A stretch of DNA of 64,000 nucleotides from Flavobacterium johnsoniae (GCF_030388325.1 NZ_CP103794.1:1984001-2048000); one strand, 5' to 3'. Shown: positions 15,119 through 24,495, counted from the first letter of the stretch. A program made the numbers and translations. The notes: a model not told the origin generated them from the sequence alone.

Positions 15119-16591
15119 ATGCGAGTATCAGTAGTTCGAAAAAGTATAAAATTTACACCAGATTCCAGAAGAGTTGTTGCCAGATATTTTATGAATGGCA
15201 TCGAACGAACCCAACAAATGGTACTTCGGATAATGACACTCGAAGAAAAAGAAGTTTTGCAGACTTTAGAACAAACGCTTCGCGAATTTGCAAGACGCCA
15301 CAGAAATATTTCGGCAGTTTTTTTCAGACATTGTGAAAGAATCAGATCTATTATAGAAGAAATGCAAATTGATTTTGATTCGCTTTCTTTAGATAGAAAA
15401 ATGCTGATTGGTTCTTATTGCACAATGGAATACGCGATTGAATCTGCGGCTATTTTTAATCCGTCAATTGTGGAAGATTTTGATCAAACTGGTTTAGAAT
15501 TTGGAGAAAAACGTGTCATTATTTCTTTTCGTGCTACGGGCGAAGGTCATATTTCTTCGATTGTTTTTAGAAGAGGAATTTTAGACCGAGACAATAATCT
15601 TCAAATAATGAAAATTGGTAATCATATCGATAAAGCCGAAATTGAACATAAAACGCTATTTAATAAGGAACGATTTCTAACAAAATTGTCTGAAATGCAT
15701 ACTACGGATAAATATATTGTCCAGATTATGCAGGATCTTCCAGAAGAATTTGAATTCGCGATTTTAAAAAATATGCTTAACAGCGCTTTGAGCGATCCGA
15801 CGAATAGAGAAGAACGCAAAACAGCATTGCAGGAAATTTTATGGCTAGCAAATTCATTTTATGATTTACAATTTAAACACGATTCGGATATTACCGAACG
15901 TGTTATTTTTCCAATTTCCGATTCAGAAAGCCGTGGAATTGAAGATGCGCGTTTTGTTCGTTTTGTAGACGATGACGATTCTGTTCGTGTAATGGCAACG
16001 TATACGGCGTACAACGGACACACGATTTTGCCTAAATTAATTTCTACCGAAGATTTCTACAGTTTTAGAGTAATGCCGCTTCATGGCGAAGGCGCTCAAA
16101 ATAAAAACCTCGCTTTATTTCCACGAAAAATAAAAGGCAAATACGCCATGTTGGCAAGAATCGACGGCGTTAATAATTACATTATGTATTCGGATAGAGC
16201 CACGCAATGGAATACGCCAATTCTGTTGCAGCAACCTCGTTTTACTTGGGAATTAACTCAAATTGGAAATTGCGGTTCGCCACTTTGGACAGATGAAGGT
16301 TGGCTTGTAATTACGCACGGAGTTGGTACCATGCGTCGTTATTGCATTGGTGCTTCGTTATTTGATTTGGATGATCCGTCTAAAGAAATTGGAAGACTTT
16401 CTGAACCTTTGCTTTCTCCGTTAGAAGATGAACGCGAAGGTTATGTGCCAAACGTGGTATATTCTTGCGGTGCAATTATTCACAACAATAGTTTGATTTT
16501 ACCTTATGCGGTTTCCGATTATTCTTCGACTTATGGCGTTGTAGATATGAAGGAATTATTAAATGCTTTGAAAAGAAGTAATAATAAATAG
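15119..16591 (+). CDS. GH130-family glycoside phosphorylase/hydrolase-like protein
   Basis: A 490-residue protein whose C-terminal two thirds match the five-bladed beta-propeller family GH130, enzymes that phosphorolyse or hydrolyse beta-mannosides. Supporting segments are SESRGIEDARFVRF (about residues 266-279, with the family's acidic residue), YTAYNGHTILPKL, KNLALFPRKIKGKY, GNCGSPLWTDEGWLVITHGVG and EREGYVPNVVYSCG. An N-terminal helical extension of about 150 residues is typical of the longer GH130 subgroup. No signal peptide is seen, so it should act in the cytoplasm. It is a single gene convergent with the TIGR03915 gene, 4 bases apart. Substrate and choice of phosphorolysis versus hydrolysis are unknown. 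Confidence 0.85.
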   Translation: MRVSVVRKSIKFTPDSRRVVARYFMNGIERTQQMVLRIMTLEEKEVLQTLEQTLREFARRHRNISAVFFRHCERIRSIIEEMQIDFDSLSLDRKMLIGSYCTMEYAIESAAIFNPSIVEDFDQTGLEFGEKRVIISFRATGEGHISSIVFRRGILDRDNNLQIMKIGNHIDKAEIEHKTLFNKERFLTKLSEMHTTDKYIVQIMQDLPEEFEFAILKNMLNSALSDPTNREERKTALQEILWLANSFYDLQFKHDSDITERVIFPISDSESRGIEDARFVRFVDDDDSVRVMATYTAYNGHTILPKLISTEDFYSFRVMPLHGEGAQNKNLALFPRKIKGKYAMLARIDGVNNYIMYSDRATQWNTPILLQQPRFTWELTQIGNCGSPLWTDEGWLVITHGVGTMRRYCIGASLFDLDDPSKEIGRLSEPLLSPLEDEREGYVPNVVYSCGAIIHNNSLILPYAVSDYSSTYGVVDMKELLNALKRSNNK

Positions 16592-16595
16592 AATT

Positions 16596-17372
16596 TTATT
16601 TTTTTAGATTCGGAATTTTCTCTGTCAAATTTTTCCAATAGCGTTTTGGCATGTGCTGAACATGAAGTTTGGTGTTTTTTCTGGATTCGATATTTACACT
16701 TTTAAAATAATTTCGCCATAAATTCTGGAAAAATTCTTCGTCTTCATCTGAAATTTCGGCTAGAAATTTTGAAGACGAAGGATTAGAATCGAAAGTTAAT
16801 TCGACAGTTGAAACATTTTCAAGATCGTAATAAATGCCATATTTGCGTTTGGTATCATAAATAAGCCATTTTTGGTCTGCGTAACGATTCTTGAAATGTT
16901 TTTGAATAAGCGGTAAAACATTGCAATCGGGCTCAACAATAGCGTAATATAGGTTGTCTTTTGTTAGTTTAAAACGAACAAAAGCTTTCATTCTGTGGCT
17001 TTCTTTTCCTGTTAAATGAGCAGCTTTTTGAATATTTAAAACAGCATTATTGCTTAAATCTCCTTCAATGTTTTTTGAACTTGAAAAAACATAGGTTGCA
17101 AAGCGAAATAAACTTTCTTCGATTTGAGGCAATTCAGAAAAAAAAGCATGATACATATTGGTAATTCCGCTTGGTGAAAGATTTTTTTTTAAACCTTTTA
17201 AAACGCGATTTGCTTTTGCATTATCCGTTTCTACAAAATGAGTTTTTAAAAAAAATAAGGCATTAGAATTTTCATCTTTAGCAAAAATGACATCTTCGAA
17301 TTTGTATTCGTAAATCTCAAAAACAGCTGTAAGCCAGCCTTCAAAAGTTCCGTCGTAGATTAAGAGTGTCAT
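16596..17372 (-). CDS. TIGR03915 family, putative DNA metabolism protein
   Basis: A 258-residue protein of the TIGR03915 (DUF4130) family, found with the TIGR03916 radical-SAM protein and assigned by context to DNA repair or modification. Characteristic are the N-terminal YDGTFEGWLTAVFEIYEYK (residues 6-24), HRMKAFVRFK in the middle and the C-terminal WRNYFKSVNIESRKN and QHMPKRYWKNL segments. Its ATG overlaps the stop codon of the radical-SAM gene (TAATG), so translation is probably coupled. The biochemical activity has not been established to my knowledge. Confidence 0.92.
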   Translation of the reverse strand: MTLLIYDGTFEGWLTAVFEIYEYKFEDVIFAKDENSNALFFLKTHFVETDNAKANRVLKGLKKNLSPSGITNMYHAFFSELPQIEESLFRFATYVFSSSKNIEGDLSNNAVLNIQKAAHLTGKESHRMKAFVRFKLTKDNLYYAIVEPDCNVLPLIQKHFKNRYADQKWLIYDTKRKYGIYYDLENVSTVELTFDSNPSSSKFLAEISDEDEEFFQNLWRNYFKSVNIESRKNTKLHVQHMPKRYWKNLTEKIPNLKK

Positions 17373-18637
17373 TATTGAAATAAAGAAAGCTGATTAGAAA
17401 AATTGTTTTGGTACTTGCTGTTTTGGATATTCAAAATCTGCTCTTTTATTTGAATCGAAGTCAAATCTTTCTGCAAATAAAAAGGCGAAGAAAACGCCAG
17501 AAAAAATTTCGAACGATTGTAAGCAATTCCTAATTTTTTCAAATCTTCTGGCTGTAATCTTTTGAATTTTCTCGCGCTGACAATTTTTTTGGCGCTCGTA
17601 ACTCCAATTCCTGGAATACGAAGAATTAATTCTAAATCTGCAGAATTTATATCGACAGGAAACTGATGTAAATTTCGCAAAGCCCATCCTAATTTCGGAT
17701 CGATATCAAGATCTAAATTAGGCTGATCAAAACCGACAATTTCATTTACATTAAAGCCATAAAAACGAATTAGCCAATCAGCTTGATACAAACGGTTTTC
17801 GCGAATCATCGGAACTGGAGTTCCAATTGCAGGAAGTCTATTGTCGTAACTAATTGGTACATAGCCCGAATAATAAACGCGGCGCATATTCATTTGTTCG
17901 TAAAAATAATTAGCCATTCCGAGAATTTCGAGATCATTTTCTTGAGTTGCGCCAATTATCATTTGCGTGCTTTGTCCAGCTGGAGCAAAAAGGGGCGCTT
18001 TAAAGTTTAATTTTTTTTCTTCTTTATGGCCAACAATTTCGTTTTTCAGATATTCCATTGGCTTAATTACATCGGCGTGATTTTTTTCTGGCGCTAATAA
18101 TTTCAAGCTTTTTTCTGTTGGCATTTCAACATTTACGCTTAAACGATCGGCATACATTCCGGCTTCCTTTATAAGTTCGTCGCTTGCTCCTGGGATTGCT
18201 TTTAGATGAATATATCCATTAAAATTTTCTTCTAATCTTAATTTTTTTGCAATTCTAACCAAACGTTCCATTGTGTAATCTGGATTATCAAAAATTCCTG
18301 AACTAAGAAATAATCCTTCAATATAATTTCTTCTATAAAAGCCAATAGTAAGATCAACAACTTCTTGTACGGTAAAAGCTGCGCGTTTAATATCATTGCT
18401 TTTCCTGCTGACACAATAAGCACAATCAAAAATGCAATGATTGGTCAGTAGAATTTTTAGCAGCGAAACACAGCGTCCATCTTCGGTGTAAGCATGGCAA
18501 ATTCCGTTTCCTGTGTCGCCCAATCCTTTGTTTTGATTCTTCCGCTTGTTCTGACCAGCAGACGAAGAACAAGAAACGTCATATTTGGCCGCATCTGCTA
18601 AAATTGCTAGTTTTTCCATCACTCTTTCATGTACCAT
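17372..18637 (-). CDS. Putative DNA modification/repair radical SAM protein (TIGR03916)
   Basis: A 421-residue radical-SAM enzyme. The iron-sulfur motif CIFDCAYC gives C68, C72 and C75 (CxxxCxxC), and further cysteines (C23, C47, C56) precede it. The radical SAM barrel covers about residues 60-300; the C-terminus has a helix-hairpin-helix DNA-binding motif (LELILRIPGIGVTSAKKIV, about 328-346). This domain combination is typical of the TIGR03916 family, predicted to act in DNA repair or modification with TIGR03915. The stop overlaps the TIGR03915 start by one base. A promoter with TTG-N23-TAATTTTG lies upstream on the minus strand. Confidence 0.93.
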   Translation of the reverse strand: MVHERVMEKLAILADAAKYDVSCSSSAGQNKRKNQNKGLGDTGNGICHAYTEDGRCVSLLKILLTNHCIFDCAYCVSRKSNDIKRAAFTVQEVVDLTIGFYRRNYIEGLFLSSGIFDNPDYTMERLVRIAKKLRLEENFNGYIHLKAIPGASDELIKEAGMYADRLSVNVEMPTEKSLKLLAPEKNHADVIKPMEYLKNEIVGHKEEKKLNFKAPLFAPAGQSTQMIIGATQENDLEILGMANYFYEQMNMRRVYYSGYVPISYDNRLPAIGTPVPMIRENRLYQADWLIRFYGFNVNEIVGFDQPNLDLDIDPKLGWALRNLHQFPVDINSADLELILRIPGIGVTSAKKIVSARKFKRLQPEDLKKLGIAYNRSKFFLAFSSPFYLQKDLTSIQIKEQILNIQNSKYQNNFSNQLSLFQ

Positions 18638-18680
18638 TTTGCTTGAATTTTAGTTGTTTATGAAAAGAAATCTCTTTCTT

Positions 18681-18714
18681 CAAAATTACTTATTCAGGCT
18701 AAAAAGTGATTCAA
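18681..18714 (-). promoter_or_regulatory. Promoter of the radical-SAM/TIGR03915 operon
   Basis: Minus strand TTG (18714-18712), 23 bases, TAATTTTG (18688-18681). Both boxes match the Bacteroidota consensus; the spacer is at the long end of the accepted 17-23 range. The start codon is 43 bases downstream. Confidence 0.6.
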
Positions 18715-18932
18715 AACGACTGTTCTAAATTGTATCAAATTTTCTATAAGCAAAAAAAATGGACTTCCAAAATTTTAACTTTTCAAAATGTAAAAACAGG
18801 TATAAATACGGGGTACCGAATTTTTCAATATTTCTATATTGCACCTCTAAAGAAAAAATTGATTAATCCCCCTTAAGATCGATTTTGTCTTATTAGCATT
18901 TACATACATTATTTAACTGAAAAGCTAAAACG

Positions 18933-19178
18933 ATGAAATTTTTAAAAGGACAAAATGTAACCTACATTGCATTGAGCGGGAGATCCTATACTGCCACGGT
19001 GGTAGAAAGAAAAATGGATTTTAAAAAGGGATTAATAATAAAATCTACTACTAAAGAAAGAGATTTTCATTATTTAATCGAAATTCAAAAAAATGGTGCA
19101 AAAGAGCATCTTCTTTGTGCCGAAAATCAGCTTAGAATTTTAGAGTGTAAAAAAAGAATGGCGAAAAAGGCTGCTTAA
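18933..19178 (+). CDS. Small basic hypothetical protein (81 aa)
   Basis: An 81-residue, lysine-rich protein (MKFLKGQNVTYIALSGRSYT...), probably a small beta-barrel-like fold at the start with a helical basic C-terminus. No family is recognised. The composition (many Lys/Arg, GRSYTATVVERKMDF, no membrane segment) would suit a nucleic-acid-binding protein, but this is speculation. The ATG at 18933 is the first in frame and is preceded by an A-rich leader. Followed by a dispersed palindromic repeat. Confidence 0.65.
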   Translation: MKFLKGQNVTYIALSGRSYTATVVERKMDFKKGLIIKSTTKERDFHYLIEIQKNGAKEHLLCAENQLRILECKKRMAKKAA

Positions 19179-19487
19179 AAGCTTTGGTTTTTCTATCGCA
19201 AATTTGGGCGCTTCTTTATGAAACGTATTTCCAGTATCTGGAAGGATATGTTTTTGAGGTTTTGCAAAAAGCAATTGAGTTATATTGCTAAATAAAAAAG
19301 TGTAAGCAAAACCCCTGCGGGGTGAAATATTTGTAGAATCTAACAAGGCAAATAAAAAAGCTCCGACGGAGGGACATATTTTGTTGGTTAAAAATATGTC
19401 GCTCCGCCGGAGCTTTAAATTGTGAATTTCTATATTTGGCTATAATTATTTTGCTTCTCCGAAGCTTTGAAAAAAGATTTAAGAAAA
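19179..19487. other. 309-bp non-coding gap with palindromic repeat
   Basis: Contains the second GCTCC-type palindromic element (about 19306-19416) and otherwise featureless AT-rich DNA; no gene or promoter box could be supported. Confidence 0.7.
19306..19416. repeat. GCTCC-type palindromic repeat, second copy
   Basis: Inverted arms 19357-19382 and 19391-19416 are complementary over 26 bp with two mismatches, loop GTTGGTTA. The left flank CCTGCGGGGTGAAATATTTGTAGAATCT resembles the inner part of the element at 3953-4098, so both belong to one dispersed family. Confidence 0.8.
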
Positions 19488-20690
19488 TTATCTAATTATT
19501 TTTAAATAAGCGCTATACGGATTATCTGCAAGAGAAGTTCTCATATAATACATGTTTTCATCTTTCTCATTCAAATCAAATTGAATTAATCCAGCATCAC
19601 AATAATAGTATAATAAATTGTCTTCTTTTGGAAATTCAAAATTTGAAATAGGAAGCGTTGTTAATTTAGCTTCAAATGCAATTTCGCCATTGGTTAAATC
19701 CAATTCGAAAAGCTTTTTTTTGCGAGTATAACCCCAAATATTCTCATTCTCTTTAACAATGTATTCGATATTATCGTCTTTAAAATCGGTTTTCCAAAGC
19801 TGAGTTCCGGTTTTTGAATCTATAGCATACAAAGAAGAAACTTGAGATCCTTGCGCTCCAACATATATTTTATTGTCTTTGCAAATTATGCGCTCTTTTA
19901 TATTGTATTGATTTTCATCTAATTTAAATTGCCAAACCGTTTCTAGATTATTCGGATTTAAAGCAAAAAGATTATTTTTTTCACTTGCAATAAATACATT
20001 TTGACCATCTGTTGCAAAGTTTCCTGTCATTTGTTCCTCAAAGGTTTTTTGGCTGATTGCTTTTCCTGTGTTAGCCTCAAAAACATAAACATTTGATCCG
20101 CTTTGTGTGAAGATTTTATTGTCAAAAACAAGCGGTGTAGTGTCATTAATTGCAGTGTCAAATTTGTAGTTCCAAGCGAAACTTCCATCTTTTAAATCAA
20201 GCGCATATAAATTACTGCTCTGATTTTGATTTTGAGCAATGATGAACAATTTTCCATTACTTACAATTGGAGTTTGATCTTTTAAAACAATTTGATCTGT
20301 AATAGAACCTAATCTTGATTTCCAGAAAATCGCGCCAGTTTGATTGTCTATTGCGAAAATTTCACCATTAATAAACGGAACATAAACCACGCCATCGTGC
20401 AATGTTATTTTATTGGCGCACATTTCAGAACTAGCATCGGTTGCTTTTACAGTCCAAACAATAGTTTCTGCTTCTAAATCCCATGAAAAAAGAGAACCGT
20501 CGTAATCATAAATCAAGATTGATGCATCGTCTAAAGGTATTTTTTTAAGCGGTTTTAAGGCTTTATTAGTTACCATATCTGTTGCAGTCAAAGATTTGTT
20601 TGAATAATTAGTTTTGCTCGCAGGCGTTTGGGCGAAGATATTTATAACGGTAAATAAAAATAAAAGGGCAGTAAGTTTTTGTTTCATCAC
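19488..20690 (-). CDS. PQQ-like beta-propeller protein (exported)
   Basis: A 400-residue exported protein with a signal peptide (KLTALLFLFTVINIFAQ, cleavage after about residue 20) and successive PQQ-type propeller repeats, each with a strand motif such as YVPFINGEIFAIDNQTGAIFW, LYALDLKDGSFAWNYKF, VYVFEANTGKAI and LYAIDSKTGTQLWKTDF. The repeat pattern A-x-D-x-x-T/D-G-x-x-x-W is clear in at least five blades. BamB-type scaffold proteins share it, but there is no lipobox, and PQQ-cofactor residues are not evident. It is probably a periplasmic scaffold or binding protein; partner unknown. Single gene. Confidence 0.85.
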   Translation of the reverse strand: MMKQKLTALLFLFTVINIFAQTPASKTNYSNKSLTATDMVTNKALKPLKKIPLDDASILIYDYDGSLFSWDLEAETIVWTVKATDASSEMCANKITLHDGVVYVPFINGEIFAIDNQTGAIFWKSRLGSITDQIVLKDQTPIVSNGKLFIIAQNQNQSSNLYALDLKDGSFAWNYKFDTAINDTTPLVFDNKIFTQSGSNVYVFEANTGKAISQKTFEEQMTGNFATDGQNVFIASEKNNLFALNPNNLETVWQFKLDENQYNIKERIICKDNKIYVGAQGSQVSSLYAIDSKTGTQLWKTDFKDDNIEYIVKENENIWGYTRKKKLFELDLTNGEIAFEAKLTTLPISNFEFPKEDNLLYYYCDAGLIQFDLNEKDENMYYMRTSLADNPYSAYLKIIR

Positions 20691-20763
20691 TAGATTTGGT
20701 TTCAGTGTTGTTTTATACTATGATTTTTTTCTCAAACATTTAAGCGGAGTAAATATAAACAAA

Positions 20764-20791
20764 AAAAGCTCCAGATTTCTCTGAAGCTTTT
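20764..20791 (-). terminator. Terminator hairpin behind tRNA-Glu
   Basis: Stem AAAAGCTCCAGA (20764-20775) / TCTGAAGCTTTT (20780-20791), one mismatch, TTTC loop, T run on the minus strand; 12 bases past the tRNA 3' end. Confidence 0.85.
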
Positions 20792-20802
20792 GTCTTTGGA
20801 AG

Positions 20803-20874
20803 TAGTCCGTGGGGGAATCGAACCCCCCTTACCAGGATGAAAACCTGGCGTCCTAACCGATAGACGAACGGACC
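20803..20874 (-). tRNA. tRNA-Glu (TTC)
   Basis: A 72-nt cloverleaf: acceptor GGTCCGT/ACGGACT (G1-U72 wobble), anticodon stem CCAGG/CCTGG with loop TTTTCAT (anticodon TTC), T stem GGGGG/CCCCC. CCA is not encoded. A perfect promoter (TTG-N19-TAATTTTG) and a repeated-family terminator flank it. Confidence 0.97.
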
Positions 20875-20893
20875 TGCTTTTCTAATGCGGGTG

Positions 20894-20923
20894 CAAAATT
20901 ATAATTAATTTTGAATTATACAA
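20894..20923 (-). promoter_or_regulatory. Promoter of tRNA-Glu
   Basis: Minus strand TTG (20923-20921), 19 bases, TAATTTTG (20901-20894). Spacing is identical to that of both initiator tRNA promoters. Confidence 0.85.
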
Positions 20924-21153
20924 GAGGCTTTTAAGAAAAACTTTCTTTGAATATTTTTAAAATATCATTTTTGAACAAAATTAGCAACAAAGAAATGAAG
21001 TCGCATAAAATGTATTTGTTTGATTGATAATTAATTTGTTTTAGATTTCTGAAAAATAATCAAGAAAAATTTCGCGTTTTTTATTGGGAAAAAAGTTTTA
21101 ATAAAATTGATATTTTTTGGTTTTTAAAGAAAATTCTTTCTTGTGTTTTTGCG

Positions 21154-22680
21154 TTATTTAAAATCCGAAGAAAGAAAATAGGTTTTTAAAATCCCCAAAG
21201 TTGTTTCGTAAACCGGTTTTCGTCTCACTTTTGCAAGCAACCAAGATAAAAAACTCATTATGAAAATATCTTTTGGACCGTTTTCTGCCGAAACAATAAA
21301 AGCTTCAAGTGTGTTTTGAAATTTTTGTGTCTGAATAATTTCGGGTTTCATTACATATTGTTCTATAAAAAGAAGATAATGTATAACACGTTCTTCGTCT
21401 ACAGTTAAAAGATATTTTTTATATCGTCTTTTAAAACTCTTTATTCTAGACAAGGCGATTTCTGCGTTTTCTTGCTGTGTGTGAAGAAGGATTTCGACAA
21501 GAGATTTTTTTATAGTCCAATCCATTCCCATTTTCTTTTCGTACCAGCTATCTGTATGGTTTAATTTTGCCATTTCTTTTACGGCATTTCGTCCCGCATT
21601 TTGCTGTATGTATAAAACAATAAGCATTAGGCGAATGTCATTACTATCGTTTGGATCTGCTTTTTTATTTGTAGAAAGAGCTTTTTCGGCAATTTCTATT
21701 GCTTTTTGAGAATTACCGATATAATTTTCATTAAATGCTAATAATAAAAAATACCTAAGGCAGAAACGCTGATAATATTTGCCAGCCTGTTTCTGAAGCT
21801 CCATAAACATCAAATCTAGATAGTTTAAAGACTCTTTAAATTGTCCGTTTCGGAAATAATAATTAGCGATAAAATACAAGATGTAAATATGATAATATAA
21901 ATGTCTATCTGTCTGATTGGTTTTTTTGCTGATAAATCGATAACTTTTTATGACAAAAGGTTGTACAAGTGCATAATTGTTATTTATAGAAGCATATTCA
22001 TTGGCGATAAATAATATTTGATACAGAGATTTAAAGGTTAATCCTTGTTTTAAAGATATTCCGTGTGTTTCAATCGTATTTTTTATAATAGACTGAAAAT
22101 CTACAATTCTGCCTTCGTGATAAATAGCGGCAAGTTCGCGGCGCAAAACGGCATAACCTAAATTAAGCTGCTGTTCATATTCGAGCCGTTTTTTATTTGC
22201 TTTAAACTTGTCTATTATTTTTTCAATTGGTTCTGAAAGATTAAAATGAGCAAATTGTATTTGAGTTAGATAAATTTCGTTCAGAAGGCTAAAATGCTCA
22301 ATAGCCAGTGCTATTTCTTCGGCTTTTGCCAAACATTTAAAAGCAGTTTTGATAAGCTTATGTTCAAAAAACAAACGACTTACAACAAGAAGACGAAGTA
22401 CTGTGTTTTCTTGAGAAGTATCATTTTCAAAACTTCTGTTCGCCATGAAATCAATCATGTTGTCATAAAGTCTTTTTCTCAAAGCGTGATAAGCATTAGT
22501 GCTTTTTTTATCTTTTAAAAACTTTTTTTTATTATTTATATCGTCAGTTATTAGTGATTCGAATAAATCTATATTGCTAACGTCTTTACGCTTATTTTTT
22601 TTTGATAAATATTGTATGAATGCTTTTTTATCAGTTTCATTCATTATATCTGCTATTTCTTGAAGTGCGTTCATAAACAT
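21154..22680 (-). CDS. TPR-like helical repeat protein (508 aa)
   Basis: A 508-residue all-helical cytoplasmic protein without signal peptide or membrane segment. Repeated helix pairs of about 34-40 residues with TPR-like spacing occur from about residue 105 to the end (for example FKCLAKAEEIALAIEHFSLL, YYFRNGQFKESLNYLDLMF and YIGNSQKAIEIAEKAL). No catalytic motif or DNA-binding domain is recognised. It probably mediates protein-protein interaction. It is a single gene, divergent from the YiaAB gene 121 bases away. Specific function unknown. Confidence 0.7.
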   Translation of the reverse strand: MFMNALQEIADIMNETDKKAFIQYLSKKNKRKDVSNIDLFESLITDDINNKKKFLKDKKSTNAYHALRKRLYDNMIDFMANRSFENDTSQENTVLRLLVVSRLFFEHKLIKTAFKCLAKAEEIALAIEHFSLLNEIYLTQIQFAHFNLSEPIEKIIDKFKANKKRLEYEQQLNLGYAVLRRELAAIYHEGRIVDFQSIIKNTIETHGISLKQGLTFKSLYQILFIANEYASINNNYALVQPFVIKSYRFISKKTNQTDRHLYYHIYILYFIANYYFRNGQFKESLNYLDLMFMELQKQAGKYYQRFCLRYFLLLAFNENYIGNSQKAIEIAEKALSTNKKADPNDSNDIRLMLIVLYIQQNAGRNAVKEMAKLNHTDSWYEKKMGMDWTIKKSLVEILLHTQQENAEIALSRIKSFKRRYKKYLLTVDEERVIHYLLFIEQYVMKPEIIQTQKFQNTLEAFIVSAENGPKDIFIMSFLSWLLAKVRRKPVYETTLGILKTYFLSSDFK

Positions 22681-22801
22681 TATTTTATAACGATAAAAGT
22701 ACTAAAATGTATTTTTAAATCGTCAGTTTTTAAAGTGAATTGATTTTTAGAATTTCTTATTCCTGCTGACATTTGCCTCATAATTATAAAACATAAAAAT
22801 T

Positions 22802-23275
22802 ATGGAACCGCTAAAATCAAATGAATTAAACAACAATTCAGAATCAAAAAATGCAAAATTAAATAATGGGAGTAGTCCTTTAAAACCAAGTGCTGCTTTT
22901 GTCGGTGCATCTTGGATGACGTTACTTATAGGTATGACCTCATATTGTATCGGACTTTATAATTCTGATATGGCTTACAATGAAAAAGGATATTATTTTA
23001 CTATTCTTCTTTTTGGACTTTTCTCTGTAATATCAGTACAAAAAAGTGTTAGAGACAGGCTAGAAGGTATACCCGTAACCGATTTATATTATAGTATAAG
23101 CTGGTTTAGTACCATAGCTTCGATCGTATTGCTGATAATTGGGCTTTGGAATGCCGATTTATTGCTCAGTGAAAAAGGATTTTTCGGAATGTCGTTTGTA
23201 CTCGGACTTTTTTCTGCTCTTGCAGTACAAAAAAATACCAGAGATTTGAAGCAATTTGAATCGGCTAACATATAG
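22802..23275 (+). CDS. YiaA/YiaB-type inner membrane protein
   Basis: A 157-residue membrane protein with a hydrophilic start (about 30 residues) and two copies of the YiaAB two-helix domain: ASWMTLLIGMTSYCIGLYNSD then GYYFTILLFGLFSVISVQKSVRD, and ISWFSTIASIVLLIIGLWNAD then GFFGMSFVLGLFSALAVQKNTRD. The repeated end VQKxxRD is diagnostic of the family. Function unknown; linked by some to stress in enterobacteria, which cannot be assumed here. Single gene. Confidence 0.9.
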   Translation: MEPLKSNELNNNSESKNAKLNNGSSPLKPSAAFVGASWMTLLIGMTSYCIGLYNSDMAYNEKGYYFTILLFGLFSVISVQKSVRDRLEGIPVTDLYYSISWFSTIASIVLLIIGLWNADLLLSEKGFFGMSFVLGLFSALAVQKNTRDLKQFESANI

Positions 23276-23439
23276 TTTTTAGCGGGCCTCATTACTGTCA
23301 CAAATTGTGCAGTTTTGAGGTTTTCTATGTTTCTTAAAAATGTAATTAAAAACGCATGATGTCAGGATATTATATGTAATTTTATTGAATGCGAAAATAT
23401 ATTGCTATTGGAGTGAATAAAAACTAAATAAAGAAAGCA

Positions 23440-23898
23440 ATGCAAAAATTACAATTTAAAAAAGAAATTAACGCATCGGCTCAAAAGGTATATGAAACGA
23501 TGCTCGGTTTAAAAGACAAAGCAACTTATGAATATTGGGTTGCCACTTTTAATCCGACTTCAACATATGAAGGAAGTTGGGACAAAGGAAGCAAAATACT
23601 TTTTGTTGGAGTAGACGAAAATGGTAAAAAAGGAGGAATGATTTCGGAAATTGTAGAACATAAACCTGCCAATTTTGTTTCCATTCGTCATTACGGATTT
23701 TTGATTGGAGATACTGAAGTAACGACAGGCGAAGAGGTAGAGAAATGGGCGGGAGGACACGAAAATTATACTTTTCAGGAAAATAACGGCATTACAACCG
23801 TAATTGTGGATATGGATACAATTGATGAATATCTGGATTACTTTCAAAACACATATCCAAAAGCTTTGGAAAAATTAAAAGAAATTTCAGAAAAATAA
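23440..23898 (+). CDS. SRPBCC/AHSA1-type domain protein
   Basis: A 152-residue soluble protein with the START-like SRPBCC (AHSA1/polyketide-cyclase) fold: N-terminal strand LQFKKEINASAQKVYETMLG, central GSWDKGSKILFVG and C-terminal helix DYFQNTYPKALEKLKEISEK. Such proteins bind hydrophobic ligands or assist chaperones; the ligand is unknown. Transcribed alone and ended by a strong hairpin at 23900-23935. Confidence 0.85.
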   Translation: MQKLQFKKEINASAQKVYETMLGLKDKATYEYWVATFNPTSTYEGSWDKGSKILFVGVDENGKKGGMISEIVEHKPANFVSIRHYGFLIGDTEVTTGEEVEKWAGGHENYTFQENNGITTVIVDMDTIDEYLDYFQNTYPKALEKLKEISEK

Positions 23899-23899
23899 G

Positions 23900-23935
23900 A
23901 AAACTGCGCAAATGTCTCCGATTTTGCGCAGTTTT
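23900..23935. terminator. Bidirectional terminator (SRPBCC gene and barrel gene)
   Basis: A perfect 13-bp stem AAAACTGCGCAAA (23900-23912) / TTTGCGCAGTTTT (23923-23935), 10-nt loop, followed by T run. It lies between convergent genes ending at 23898 and 23959. Confidence 0.9.
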
Positions 23936-23958
23936 TTATATGAAGTTGAATTTTAGTT

Positions 23959-24495
23959 TTAGAAAAAGAAGTAGCCAACAGATACTTGAAATACTCCGTT
24001 TCTATTGTCAGTATCAACCCTAGTTATTCCCAAATTATATCTTGCACTAAAATTAAGTCCATTTTCCAGTTTATAACCTAAGCCAAAATTAGCGCCAAAA
24101 TCAAAAGTGGTGAATGAGTTTGTTACCTTCATTCCTTCATTTTTAGCAGAAAGTAAAAAGCCTATTTGCGGCCCAGCTTCAAGACTTAATCCTTTTGCTA
24201 CATAATATTTTCCCATTAAAGGAATGTTCAGATAATTCATAGCAACTATGTCATTATTGAAGGTATAACCCTGGCGAGAATACATTATTTCGGGTTGAAA
24301 AGAAAATTTTTCAGAAATTGGAATTTCCGATACAACACCAACATGATAGGATGTTACATAATCAATGTTGTTGGTGTTACTTCCGTTTACCGTTGAAAAG
24401 TTTAAACCCGCTTTAGCTCCAAATTTAATTTCTTGAGCATTAACATTCGCAAATCCTAAAACTGTAAAAACAGCTAGCAATAAAATTTTTTTCAT
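23959..24495 (-). CDS. PorT-like outer membrane beta-barrel protein
   Basis: A 178-residue exported protein: signal peptide (KKILLLAVFTVLGFANVNAQ, cleaved near residue 20) followed by about eight amphipathic strands, such as FGAKAGLNFSTV, FQPEIMYSRQGYTF, LSLEAGPQIGFLLSA, FDFGANFGLGYKL and VFQVSVGYFFF, with a terminal phenylalanine as usual for outer-membrane barrels. It belongs to the OMP_b-brl_2 (PorT-like) group common in Bacteroidota; the role of most members is unknown. It is followed upstream by an AraC-type regulator on the same strand. Confidence 0.88.
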   Translation of the reverse strand: MKKILLLAVFTVLGFANVNAQEIKFGAKAGLNFSTVNGSNTNNIDYVTSYHVGVVSEIPISEKFSFQPEIMYSRQGYTFNNDIVAMNYLNIPLMGKYYVAKGLSLEAGPQIGFLLSAKNEGMKVTNSFTTFDFGANFGLGYKLENGLNFSARYNLGITRVDTDNRNGVFQVSVGYFFF

